This document shows positions 6,941 to 16,629 of a DNA stretch of 64,000 nt, in pieces. The notes beneath the pieces were generated by a model, which made no database searches, was not told where the DNA came from, and saw only the letters and a list, made by a program, of their open reading frames with translations. The stretch lies in NCBI RefSeq assembly GCF_900066015.1, contig NZ_LN890655.1, positions 1,094,726 to 1,158,725 on the forward strand. The letters are read 5' to 3'. This DNA is from Candidatus Promineifilum breve (GTDB lineage: Bacteria > Chloroflexota > Anaerolineae > Promineifilales > Promineifilaceae). The translations under genes were made by a program, and so were the position numbers. The stretch's first letter is position 1. Every line of letters begins with the position of its first letter.

Positions 6941-8920
6941 ATGTCTGAAGAATCGATGAACTCCCTGGAAGATCTGCTGGACCAGCACGACTACGAATTG
7001 CCCGAACTGGGCGACATTCGTATGGGCGTGATCGTCGCCAATACGCCGCAAGGCATGATCATCGATCTGGGCTTGAAGCGGGACGGCATCGTGCCCCAAT
7101 CCGATCTGGCTAAGCTGGAACCGGAAGAGCGCGAGGCGCTCAAGATCAACGACGAAGTGCCGGTCTACATTGCCCAGACCGATGACCCCGAGACGCTGGT
7201 CGTCTCGATCCACCTGGCCCGTCTGAACCAGGATTGGATCGAGGCCGAGGCCCTGCTCACCAGCGGCCAGATCTTCGAGGGCGAGGTGATCGGCTATAAC
7301 AAGGGCGGCGTCATCGTGCCCTACGGCCGAATCCGCGGCTTCGTTCCCATCTCCCACCTCAGCGACGTGACGCCCGGCATGGGCGAGCGCCGCCGCCAGC
7401 AACGCCTGGCCCGTCTGCGTGGCGAATCGATCGGTGTCAAGATCATCGAGGTCGACCGCCACCGCCACCGGCTGGTCATGTCGCAGCGCGAGGCGCAAAA
7501 GGAGTGGGAGGAGAAGAAGCGCGGCGAACTGATGGAGACGTTGCAGCCGGGCGAAATCCGCACCGGCCGCATCAGCGGCATGCGCGAGTTCGGCGCGTTC
7601 GTCGACCTGGGCGGGGCTGATGGCCTCGTCCACATCTCCGAGTTGTCCTGGCATCGCATCGACCACCCGCGCGAGGTGGTCAAGCTGGGCGACGAGATCG
7701 AGGTCTACGTCCTCGGCGTCGATCAGGATTCGGGCCGCATCAGCCTGAGCCGCAAGAAGTTGCTGCCCAATCCGTGGGACACGGTAACCCAACGCTACAC
7801 CCAGAATGAATTGATCGAGGGCAAGGTCACCCGCATCCTCGATTACGGCGCGTTTGCCGAGATCGAGCCAGGCGTCGAGGGCTTGCTGCATATTTCGCAG
7901 CTTTCGCGCAACGCCGTCGAAGACCCGCGCGCGGTCGTCAAGGAAGGCGAGGTGCATTTGCTGCGCATCGTCAGCATCGACCAGAAGCGCCAGCGGATCG
8001 GGCTGAGCCTGAAGGCCGTGACGACCACCGAGCAGATCGAGTGGATGGCCCAAAAGGAACTGGCCGACGCCCTGCGGCGCGAAGAAGAAGAAGCGGCCGA
8101 AGCCGCCCGTGTGCCCACCCACCACGCCGCACCCGCTCCGGCTGCTGAACCGGCTCCGGCCGATGAGTCGGTGGCCGAAGCCCAGGCCGCGGCGGCAATG
8201 CCCGTTGTTGAGGAAGCGCCGGCTATGGCCGAGGCTGCCCCGCCGGCCGTCGAAGACACAGCCGTAGCCGAGGAACCGGCGTTGAGCCAGGCGGCGGTGG
8301 AAGCTGCCCCCGAAACAGACAATGACACGGCCGAAGAAGCGGCGGAATTGGCCGCCGGCGATATCGCCTTTGTCGAACCGGTCGAGACGGTCGAGACCGT
8401 GGTCGAAGCGGATGACGCCGCCGATGCCGTCGCAGAGACGGCCGAGGCGGCTGTTGACGCAGGGCATGAGGTTGTGGCCGACACGGCCGAACTGGTGGAC
8501 GACGGCGCGGATGCCGTCACCGATACGGTGGAGAACGCCGCCGATGCCGTTGAAGAGACGGCCGAGGCGGTTGTTGACGAAGGGCGCGAGGCTGTGGCCG
8601 ACGCGGCTGACTTCGTGGACGACGGCGCGGATGCTGCCGCCGATACGGTGGATGACGCCGCCGATGCCGTCGAGGAGACGGCCGAGGCAGCTGTTGACGC
8701 AGGACGCGAGGCTGTGGCCGACGCGGCCGACTTGGTGGAAGATGGCGTGGATGCCGTCGCCGACTCGGCCGAATCGCTGACCGAGACGGTTCAAGACGCC
8801 GCCGCCGCTGCGGTCGATGCCGTGAAGAACGTGTTCGGCTCGGTGGTCGACCGCATCGAAGCGGCCCTCACCGACGACGACAACAACCCGGCCGAAATCG
8901 CCGAGGAAAGCCAGGAATAA
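6941..8920 (+). CDS. rpsA: 30S ribosomal protein S1 with a repetitive acidic/alanine-rich tail
   Basis: S1 binds mRNA on the 30S subunit and helps start translation of weak or structured messages. From the chosen ATG the protein has 659 aa. Four S1 (OB-fold) domains lie at about residues 24-92, 108-190, 203-273 and 288-360; domains 3 and 4 are the most canonical (FGAFVDLGGADGLVHISELS and YGAFAEIEPGVEGLLHIS). From about residue 385 to the end there is no S1 domain. This part is a low-complexity, strongly acidic A/E/D/V tail with a threefold 40-aa tandem repeat. The start at 6941 was chosen because MSEESMNS opens a normal S1 N-terminus and an AGGA lies upstream. infA follows 43 bp later and is probably co-transcribed. 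Confidence 0.93.
   Translation: MSEESMNSLEDLLDQHDYELPELGDIRMGVIVANTPQGMIIDLGLKRDGIVPQSDLAKLEPEEREALKINDEVPVYIAQTDDPETLVVSIHLARLNQDWIEAEALLTSGQIFEGEVIGYNKGGVIVPYGRIRGFVPISHLSDVTPGMGERRRQQRLARLRGESIGVKIIEVDRHRHRLVMSQREAQKEWEEKKRGELMETLQPGEIRTGRISGMREFGAFVDLGGADGLVHISELSWHRIDHPREVVKLGDEIEVYVLGVDQDSGRISLSRKKLLPNPWDTVTQRYTQNELIEGKVTRILDYGAFAEIEPGVEGLLHISQLSRNAVEDPRAVVKEGEVHLLRIVSIDQKRQRIGLSLKAVTTTEQIEWMAQKELADALRREEEEAAEAARVPTHHAAPAPAAEPAPADESVAEAQAAAAMPVVEEAPAMAEAAPPAVEDTAVAEEPALSQAAVEAAPETDNDTAEEAAELAAGDIAFVEPVETVETVVEADDAADAVAETAEAAVDAGHEVVADTAELVDDGADAVTDTVENAADAVEETAEAVVDEGREAVADAADFVDDGADAAADTVDDAADAVEETAEAAVDAGREAVADAADLVEDGVDAVADSAESLTETVQDAAAAAVDAVKNVFGSVVDRIEAALTDDDNNPAEIAEESQE
8417..8776 (+). 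repeat. three 120-bp tandem repeats in the rpsA tail
   Basis: The sequence beginning GCCGCCGATGCCGT recurs at 8417, 8537 and 8657, exactly 120 bp (40 codons) apart. Each unit encodes a variant of ADAVEETAEAAVDAG, then EAVADAADLVDDGADAV. The third copy decays at its end. The encoded repeat looks amphipathic and helical, similar in flavour to LEA or phasin-like helices (inference). Confidence 0.9.
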
Positions 8921-8963
8921 GCGAATCAGTAGAAGAGAGTGATAATAAGGTTATTAAGGATTT

Positions 8964-9209
8964 ATGGCTAATAAGGAAGATAAGTTAGAGGTTGAGGGCA
9001 CGGTCATCGAACTGCTGCCGAATACGCAGTTCATGGTTGAGTTGGATAATGGTCACAAGGTGTTGTCCTATCTGTCCGGCCGGATGCGCAAGCATTACAT
9101 CCGCATCCTGTTGGGCGACCGCGTGCGCGTGGAGATGACGCCCTACGACCTGAAACGCGGCCGTATCACCTACCGCTATCGCCGCAACGTGCCGACGGCC
9201 GAGGCCTAA
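8964..9209 (+). CDS. infA: translation initiation factor IF-1
   Basis: IF-1 occupies the A-site of the 30S subunit during initiation. This 81-aa protein is a single S1-like OB fold and matches the family over its full length: [28 protein letters not shown]-like [18 protein letters not shown], and SPYDL-like [15 protein letters not shown]. It carries a few more C-terminal residues (NVPTAEA) than the usual 72. It follows rpsA by 43 bp in the same direction, so it probably shares the promoter at 6618. A TAAGG ribosome site precedes the ATG. Confidence 0.96.
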   Translation: MANKEDKLEVEGTVIELLPNTQFMVELDNGHKVLSYLSGRMRKHYIRILLGDRVRVEMTPYDLKRGRITYRYRRNVPTAEA

Positions 9210-9269
9210 GCGCCCCACCCCACCCAATAACCCTTCCCGCCGTGATGCGACGCCCGGCGGGCCGTCCGC

Positions 9270-10193
9270 TCAGCGATGGCCCGCTATCAGCGTCACCCAG
9301 TCACCGGCGGTGATGGTTTGCGCCACCTTTCCCCCGGCGGCCACCAGCGCCGCTTCCACGTCGGGAGCCTGCTCCTCGATAATACCGCTCAGGATCAGCC
9401 GCCCCCCAGGCGTCACGTAGGCCAACAATCCATTCTCGGCCAACAACCCGATAATCACCGGGGCCAGGATATTGGCGACGACCACGTCCCATTGCGCCCG
9501 GCCGGTCTGCGGCGTCACGCTGTCCAGTTCGCCGCGCCAGACGTGGATGGCCGCCAGGGCGTCGTTGCGGGCGGCGTTGTCCTGCGTGGCGCGTACGGCC
9601 AGAGCGTCGGTATCGAAGGCGGCCACCGTGTCCGCGCCCAACTTCACCGCGGCGATAGCCAGGATGCCCGATCCCGTGCCCGCGTCCAGCACGCCCATCC
9701 CCGGCGCGACGATCTGCTCCAGCGCCTGCAAACAGCCCTGCGTCGTGGGGTGCAGGCCGGTACCGAAGGCCATGCCGGGGTCGAGGGTCAACACAACGTC
9801 GTCGGGGCGGCTATCCTCGGCCGCTGCCCGATCCAGCCAGGCCGGCCAGATGACGATCCGCTTCCCCAGGCGAAACGGCCGGTAATGCTCCTTCCAGGCG
9901 TTGGCCCAATCCTCGTCGGCCAACTCGCGGAACACCGGCTCCGGCAGCGGGTAGAGGCGGGCCAGGTGATAGAGGATCTCGGCGATGCGGCGGCGCAGCG
10001 CGGGGCTGTCGTCGTCCTCGGGTACGTAGATTTTGACGGTGACGAACGGCTCCAGCGCGTCTGGGTCGGCCGTCGCCTCGTCGCCCAACTGTTCCAGGAC
10101 GACGCTCTCTTGATAAGCAAAAGGCCGCAGCATCTCGGCCACGGCCTCGGCGCCCTCGCCATCGGTTCTAACGCTCACTTCCAGCCAATACAT
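9270..10193 (-). CDS. prmA: ribosomal protein L11 methyltransferase
   Basis: PrmA trimethylates ribosomal protein L11 using S-adenosylmethionine. This 307-aa protein has the family's N-terminal substrate-recognition region followed by the conserved DPGMAFGTGLHPTTQ loop, the SAM motif VLDAGTGSGILAIAA and the catalytic-site VVANILAPVI (NIL motif). It is the last gene of the heat-shock operon, 15 bp after dnaJ. The dnaJ-prmA adjacency is common in bacteria, which supports the call. Confidence 0.95.
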   Translation of the reverse strand: MYWLEVSVRTDGEGAEAVAEMLRPFAYQESVVLEQLGDEATADPDALEPFVTVKIYVPEDDDSPALRRRIAEILYHLARLYPLPEPVFRELADEDWANAWKEHYRPFRLGKRIVIWPAWLDRAAAEDSRPDDVVLTLDPGMAFGTGLHPTTQGCLQALEQIVAPGMGVLDAGTGSGILAIAAVKLGADTVAAFDTDALAVRATQDNAARNDALAAIHVWRGELDSVTPQTGRAQWDVVVANILAPVIIGLLAENGLLAYVTPGGRLILSGIIEEQAPDVEAALVAAGGKVAQTITAGDWVTLIAGHR

Positions 10194-10208
10194 CGGCCCA
10201 TTTCCCCC

Positions 10209-11366
10209 CTAACCAAACAGGTCGCCCAGCGCGTCTTTCAATTGCCCCAGGATGCCCTTGTCTTTCTGGGGAATGACTTCCTTGCCCAGCGTGCGCGCCA
10301 GTTGTTGGAAGAGGTCGCGCTGCTCGGTGGTCAATGTTTTGGGCGTCACCACGTTGATGATCACCAACTGGTCGCCCCGGCCGACGTTGGCCCCTCGGCC
10401 GCTGCGGTCGAGCTTGGGCACGCCCAGGCCGCGCAGGCGAAACACCCGGCCCGATTGTGTGCCGCCGGGCACGGACAGGGGCGTGTCCCCGTCCACGGTG
10501 GGCACAGTGAGTTCATCACCCAGCGCGGCCTGGGCGACGTTGATCTGCAAATCGAGCACGATGTCGTCGCCGCGGCGCTGGAAATAGTCGTGGGGCGTCA
10601 CATTGAGAACGACGAACAGATTGCCGGGCGGCCCGCCGTCCAGCCCGCCCGCGCCCTCGCCCGTCAGGCGAATCTGGGTGTCGTTATCGACGCCCGGCGG
10701 CACCTTGACCTTCTTGGTCACTGTGCGGTCGATCTGCTTGCGGCCGTTGCATTCGCGGCACACGTCAAGGATCATCTCGCCGGAGCCGTTGCAGGTGGGG
10801 CAGGTGGTCACATTGACGAACTGGCCCAGGATCGACTGCTGCACGCGGCGCACTTCGCCCGAACCGTTGCAGGTGGTACAGGAGATGGGCCGCGAGCCGG
10901 GTTCCGCGCCGCTGCCGCTGCACACCGGGCACGTCTCCGCCCGGCGATACTCGATATCCCGCTCGCCGCCGAAAACGGCTTCCTCGAAGGTGATGGTCAG
11001 ATCATAGCGCAGATCGGAGCCGCGCCGTGGGCCGCGCCGCCGCCGCCGCGTACCGGTCGCGCCGCCAAATGAGCCGAAGAACTCCTCGAAGATGTCGGCA
11101 AAACCGCCGTGGCCCTGGTCGAAGCCGGAGAAGCCACCGTTGCCCAGCCCGGCGTGCCCAAAGCGATCGTAGGCCGCGCGCTTGTCGTCGTCGGACAAGA
11201 CCTCGTAGGCCTCGCTGATCTCCTTGAAGCGCTCCCCGGCATCCGGCTCGTTGTTCACGTCAGGGTGATACTGCCGCGCCAGACTGCGGTATTGCTTCTT
11301 CAGTTCTTCCTTGGTTGCCGCCCGGGCCACACCCAGGACTTCGTAGTAATCGCGCTTTGCGGCCAT
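10209..11366 (-). CDS. dnaJ: chaperone protein DnaJ
   Basis: DnaJ is the Hsp40 cofactor that stimulates DnaK ATPase activity and delivers unfolded clients. This 385-aa protein has the J-domain with the HPD tripeptide (residues 1-70), a Gly/Phe-rich linker ([10 protein letters not shown]), and four CxxCxGxG-type zinc motifs ([30 protein letters not shown]). The C-terminal client-binding domains are followed by a dimerisation region. It is preceded not by a Shine-Dalgarno sequence but by the arm of a heptad palindrome ending eight bases from the ATG, which is unusual for a gene in the middle of an operon and may affect its translation. Confidence 0.97.
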   Translation of the reverse strand: MAAKRDYYEVLGVARAATKEELKKQYRSLARQYHPDVNNEPDAGERFKEISEAYEVLSDDDKRAAYDRFGHAGLGNGGFSGFDQGHGGFADIFEEFFGSFGGATGTRRRRRGPRRGSDLRYDLTITFEEAVFGGERDIEYRRAETCPVCSGSGAEPGSRPISCTTCNGSGEVRRVQQSILGQFVNVTTCPTCNGSGEMILDVCRECNGRKQIDRTVTKKVKVPPGVDNDTQIRLTGEGAGGLDGGPPGNLFVVLNVTPHDYFQRRGDDIVLDLQINVAQAALGDELTVPTVDGDTPLSVPGGTQSGRVFRLRGLGVPKLDRSGRGANVGRGDQLVIINVVTPKTLTTEQRDLFQQLARTLGKEVIPQKDKGILGQLKDALGDLFG

Positions 11367-11370
11367 AGGA

Positions 11371-11458
11371 TAATTAGGAATTAGGAATTACGAATTAGGA
11401 ATGACGATCGGGCAGGTTGATTCCCAATTCGTAATTCCTAATTCGTAATTCGTAATTG
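11371..11458. repeat. heptad palindrome between dnaK and dnaJ, AATTAGG/AATTACG family (copy 2)
   Basis: Four to five 7-bp units (AATTAGG, AATTACG) on the left (11371-11402) are complementary to AATTCGT/AATTCCT units on the right (11425-11458). The spacer between them is about 22 bp. It starts two bases after the dnaK stop and ends just before the dnaJ start. In the transcript it would form a long AU-rich hairpin inside the heat-shock operon. It is closely related to the element at 1062-1140. Confidence 0.92.
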
Positions 11459-11459
11459 A

Positions 11460-13370
<1,911 letters not shown>

Positions 13371-13400
13371 TGCTTCTAACCTCTCTCAATGATTGCTGTG

Positions 13401-13946
13401 CTAAGCGGCGACCGTCACCAGCGACGGCCGGATCACCCGATCGCCCAGACGGTAGCCGCGTCTCATTTCGCGAACGATAAGGCCGCTCTCGTAATCCTCG
13501 GACGTCTCCTCGGATAGCGCCTCGTGCAGATTGGGGTCAAACGGCTCGCCCACGGCCGGGATGTTTTGCACGCCCAGTTCTTCCAGGACGGCCAACATCT
13601 TGCGGAAGACGAGATTCACCCCGGCGATCCAGGGCGCGTCGCCCGTGCCGGCCGGCGCGGATTCGAGCGCCCGCTCCAGGTCGTCGATGACCGGCAGCAG
13701 CTTGGCCACCAGGTCGGCGTTGGCGTTGACGTAGGTCTCGACGCGCTGCTTCTCGAACCGCTTGCGGGCGTTGGCAAATTCGGCCTGGGTGCGCTGCCAG
13801 CCGTCCAGATTGCGCGCCGCCTCAGCCTGGGCCGCGGCCAACAGGTCCTCGATGGGGTGCGGTTGCTCGTCCAGGCCGTCGATCTCGGCTGTGTCCACCA
13901 TCTCGGCCACCTCATCACTCACTTGTTCGTCATTCGTCACGGTCAC
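13401..13946 (-). CDS. grpE: nucleotide exchange factor GrpE
   Basis: GrpE releases ADP from DnaK. The 181-aa protein has an acidic N-terminus, a long coiled-coil helix (residues 35-85, with AEFANARKRFEKQR) and the C-terminal beta-wing typical of the family (GVQNIPAVGEPFDPNLHEA, RRGYRLGDRVIRPSLVTV). Its start overlaps the end of hrcA by 17 bp, which points to coupled translation in the operon. Confidence 0.95.
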   Translation of the reverse strand: MTVTNDEQVSDEVAEMVDTAEIDGLDEQPHPIEDLLAAAQAEAARNLDGWQRTQAEFANARKRFEKQRVETYVNANADLVAKLLPVIDDLERALESAPAGTGDAPWIAGVNLVFRKMLAVLEELGVQNIPAVGEPFDPNLHEALSEETSEDYESGLIVREMRRGYRLGDRVIRPSLVTVAA

Positions 13947-15024
13947 GATTCAATTCCTCTAGTTGATACAGGGTGTTCGACCGGTTGTCGGCCGTATCCT
14001 GCGCGAAGTATTCATAGACAAAACCGCTCATCAGGTCGGCCACGAAGCGCACCGTGGCGACGTTGCGGTCGTAGGGCATACGCGTGGGGCCGACAACGGC
14101 CAACGTGCCCGAAAAGCTGTCGGTCACGCCGTAGCGCGAGAGGATCATGGTGCAATCGCGCAACTCTTCCCAGCGGCCGTCGCCGCCAATGACCACCTGC
14201 ACGCCCTCGCCCCCCTGCGCTTCCTGCTCGGCCAGAACCGAGGCCAACAGCGTGCGCTCTTCCAGCAGCCGGATGGCGTGGCGCGTGCCCTCGTCATCCA
14301 GGATATTGACCAGCCCGTCGCGGTAGATGTCGCTGATCGGCCGGTTGTCGGCCAGGCGCAGCGAGGCCAACACCAGCGTCGTGATGTCGCTCTCCAACCG
14401 ATCCAGATGGGCGGCGGCGGCGCGGGCGGCCACTTCTTCGGAATCGAGGTCCAGGAAAAGGGGGTTCAGATGATCGGCCGCGGCGCTGAGCCGGGCCTGC
14501 GATAGCGTCTCGGCCAGGGTCAGCATCTGCTGCTTCACCTCACCGCCATGCAGGACGAGCACCATCAGCACCAGCCGGCCCTGGGTGGCGATCAGTTGCA
14601 GATGCTTGAAGCGATTGGCCCGCACCTGGGGCGCGGTGACAAAGCTGGCGCTGCCCGACGTGCGGGCCAGGATGGCCGCCGACAGCCGCATCCATTGCTC
14701 CAGTTCCAGCCGCGCCTGGTGGAATTGGTGGCGGATCATCTGGCGCTCGTGGAGGGGTAAATGAAAATCGCCCAGCAGCTTCTGGACAAAGTAGCGATAG
14801 CCGCGTTCGGTGGGGATGCGCCCGGCCGAGGTGTGAAGTTGGGCCACGTAGCCCAGCTCGCCCAGCGTGGCGAAGTCGTTGCGCACCGTGGCCGAGCTGA
14901 AATCGAGGCCGAAATGCTCCACCAGCGCCCGCGAACCAACCGGCTTGCCCGTCTCGATAAAGGTGCGGACGACCATCGCCAGAATGCGCTCCTGACGTTC
15001 GGTTAGTTGCTGCAATTCACTCAT
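13930..15024 (-). CDS. hrcA: heat-inducible transcriptional repressor HrcA
   Basis: HrcA binds the CIRCE operator and represses the dnaK operon until chaperones are titrated by heat-damaged proteins. From the ATG at 15024 the protein has 364 aa. It has the N-terminal winged-helix (LTERQERILAMVVRTFIETG, SSATVRNDFATLGELGY) followed by the GAF-like dimerisation region and the C-terminal VVGPTRMPYDR block. A longer frame from 15117 exists but would start inside the CIRCE region, so the shorter start is preferred. It is the first gene of its own regulated operon, and one good CIRCE lies 87 bp upstream. Confidence 0.95.
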   Translation of the reverse strand: MSELQQLTERQERILAMVVRTFIETGKPVGSRALVEHFGLDFSSATVRNDFATLGELGYVAQLHTSAGRIPTERGYRYFVQKLLGDFHLPLHERQMIRHQFHQARLELEQWMRLSAAILARTSGSASFVTAPQVRANRFKHLQLIATQGRLVLMVLVLHGGEVKQQMLTLAETLSQARLSAAADHLNPLFLDLDSEEVAARAAAAHLDRLESDITTLVLASLRLADNRPISDIYRDGLVNILDDEGTRHAIRLLEERTLLASVLAEQEAQGGEGVQVVIGGDGRWEELRDCTMILSRYGVTDSFSGTLAVVGPTRMPYDRNVATVRFVADLMSGFVYEYFAQDTADNRSNTLYQLEELNRDRDE

Positions 15025-15110
15025 GGCTATCAAGCAATCATCGACCGGGCGGCCCAGCCCAAGGCGTGGCTCTCCCGGTCGCGTATCACATTCTATTCTC
15101 CAGCCCGGCG

Positions 15111-15137
15111 TTAGCAATCGACACTATCGAGTGCTAA
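15111..15137 (-). promoter_or_regulatory. CIRCE operator of the hrcA-grpE-dnaK-dnaJ-prmA operon
   Basis: TTAGCAATC (15111-15119), nine spacer bases and GAGTGCTAA (15129-15137) match the CIRCE consensus TTAGCACTC-N9-GAGTGCTAA with a single mismatch. It lies just downstream of the expected transcription start, the classical position for HrcA repression. Confidence 0.95.
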
Positions 15138-15152
15138 ACAGAGGCCGGTTAG

Positions 15153-15181
15153 ATCATAACATGGGGCCGGATCAGCGTCAA
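15153..15181 (-). promoter_or_regulatory. promoter of the heat-shock operon
   Basis: On the minus strand TTGACG (15181-15176) and TATGAT (15158-15153) are 17 bp apart. The start point would fall near 15146, immediately before CIRCE. This is a housekeeping-sigma promoter controlled by HrcA, not an alternative-sigma heat-shock promoter. Confidence 0.88.
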
Positions 15182-15198
15182 TTAGAAGCGCGTTAGAT

Positions 15199-16620
15199 TC
15201 AGGGGTGGGGTTCGGCCTTGCGCGGGTAGACGACTTGCCAGAGGGTGCGCAGCAGGATTTTGGTGTCGAGCAGGATCGACCAGTTCTCGGAATACCACAG
15301 GTCGTATTTGGTGCGCTCGCTGATGGAGCTATCGCCACGCAGGCCGTTGACCTGCGCCCAGCCGGTCATGCCCCCCTTTTCGCGGTGGCGATCCATGTAG
15401 CGCGGCACGTAGCGGCGGAACTGCTCCACGTAGTAGGCCTGCTCCGGTCGCGGCCCCACCAGACTCATCTCGCCCAGCAGGACGTTGATGAGATTGGGCA
15501 ATTCGTCGATCTCGCGCCGCCGCAGCCAACTGCCCAGCCGCGTCTGGCGCGGGTCGTTGCGCACCGTCCAGCCCGGGCCGTCCTTCTCGGCGTCGCTGCG
15601 CATGGAGCGGAACTTGATCATCATAAACTCGCGCCCGTCCAGCCCCATGCGCGGCTGGACGAAAAAGACCGGGCCGGGCGATTCGACCTTGATCGCCAGG
15701 GCGGTCAGGAACATCAACGGCGAGACGAATACCAGGCCGACGGCCGAACCGAAGAAATCGATCACCCGTTTTAGGGTCAGCAAGTAGCCGCGCAGGGCGT
15801 AATCGCGTACCGAGAGCAGCGGCAGCCCGCCCAGGTCTTCGATGCCGGCCGTCGTGGTGATGTACTGGAACAGGTCGGGAAAGACCTTGATCGTCACCCG
15901 ACCGCGCTCGCAATAGGAGATGACGTGGAGCGTCTCGCGGTGGCCCTTCTCCGGCACGGCGACGATGACCTCATCGACCTTGTACTCGTTGATCAGGTCG
16001 GGGATGTCTTCCGGCGCGCCCAGGATGGGCACGCCCAGAATTTCGGTCTCCTCCGTTTCGCCGTTGACGATGCCCACCAGGTCGTACCCCAGGCTGGGCG
16101 ACCAGACGATGCGCTGCAAGATCATCCGCGCCGTGTCGCCCGTGCCCACCAGCAGCACCCGATCCTTGCCGATGCCCCGATCCTGCAACCGCTTGCGCAC
16201 CCAATTGGTGACGAAGCGGCCGAACATGAGCAGGATGATCGTCAACGACCAGTTGTAGACCAGCATGGTGCGCGGATAATCGAGGATGGCCCGGTCGGTG
16301 CGGAAGAAGATGGTCGTCATGGCGACGGCAAACAGGATGCCGACGGAGACGCTGATGAAGACGTAATAGACCTGATCGATGCGCGAGACGGCGCGGGGGA
16401 TATAGTATTGGCGATTGAGGAACAGGACGCCGATGATGCCCACCGCCTGGGCCACGAAGAGGGACATATACTCGGCCAGGGGCACCTGATTCGCCAGCGG
16501 TTCGGGCCAATCGATCGACACCCGTAACTGATAGGCCAGCGTGAAGGCCAGGGCGATGAGCAGGAAATCCATGATCACCAGCCAGGCGGTGAAGAAAGTG
16601 CGCACCCGTTGCGTCGTCAT
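15199..16620 (-). CDS. polyprenyl glycosylphosphotransferase (exopolysaccharide initiation, WcaJ type)
   Basis: This 473-aa integral membrane protein has about four N-terminal transmembrane helices, a soluble CoA-binding-like NAD(P) domain (VLLVGTGDTARMILQ near residue 155), one more hydrophobic segment, and the C-terminal sugar transferase domain (residues 275-470). The last shows the family hallmarks KFRSMR, RRREIDELPNLINVL, MSLVGPRPE and KGGMTGWAQVNG. Such enzymes move a sugar-1-phosphate from a UDP-sugar to undecaprenyl phosphate, the first step of polysaccharide repeat-unit assembly. No other polysaccharide genes adjoin; recN lies nine bases upstream on the same strand. Confidence 0.92.
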   Translation of the reverse strand: MTTQRVRTFFTAWLVIMDFLLIALAFTLAYQLRVSIDWPEPLANQVPLAEYMSLFVAQAVGIIGVLFLNRQYYIPRAVSRIDQVYYVFISVSVGILFAVAMTTIFFRTDRAILDYPRTMLVYNWSLTIILLMFGRFVTNWVRKRLQDRGIGKDRVLLVGTGDTARMILQRIVWSPSLGYDLVGIVNGETEETEILGVPILGAPEDIPDLINEYKVDEVIVAVPEKGHRETLHVISYCERGRVTIKVFPDLFQYITTTAGIEDLGGLPLLSVRDYALRGYLLTLKRVIDFFGSAVGLVFVSPLMFLTALAIKVESPGPVFFVQPRMGLDGREFMMIKFRSMRSDAEKDGPGWTVRNDPRQTRLGSWLRRREIDELPNLINVLLGEMSLVGPRPEQAYYVEQFRRYVPRYMDRHREKGGMTGWAQVNGLRGDSSISERTKYDLWYSENWSILLDTKILLRTLWQVVYPRKAEPHP

Positions 16621-16629
16621 GGCAGCCCG

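Noticed and set aside
6911-8794. 627-codon open frame on the minus strand opposite rpsA
   Set aside because: It mirrors the acidic GC-rich codons of rpsA; the encoded text has no family features and rpsA on the plus strand is certain.
9210-9269. Terminator between infA and prmA
   Set aside because: A 7-bp CCCGCCG/CGGCGGG stem with a 12-base loop is visible but there is no T-run on either side; too weak to call.
9276-11072. 598-codon open frame on the plus strand opposite prmA and dnaJ
   Set aside because: It spans two certain genes on the other strand and their junction; it is a by-product of GC-rich third positions.
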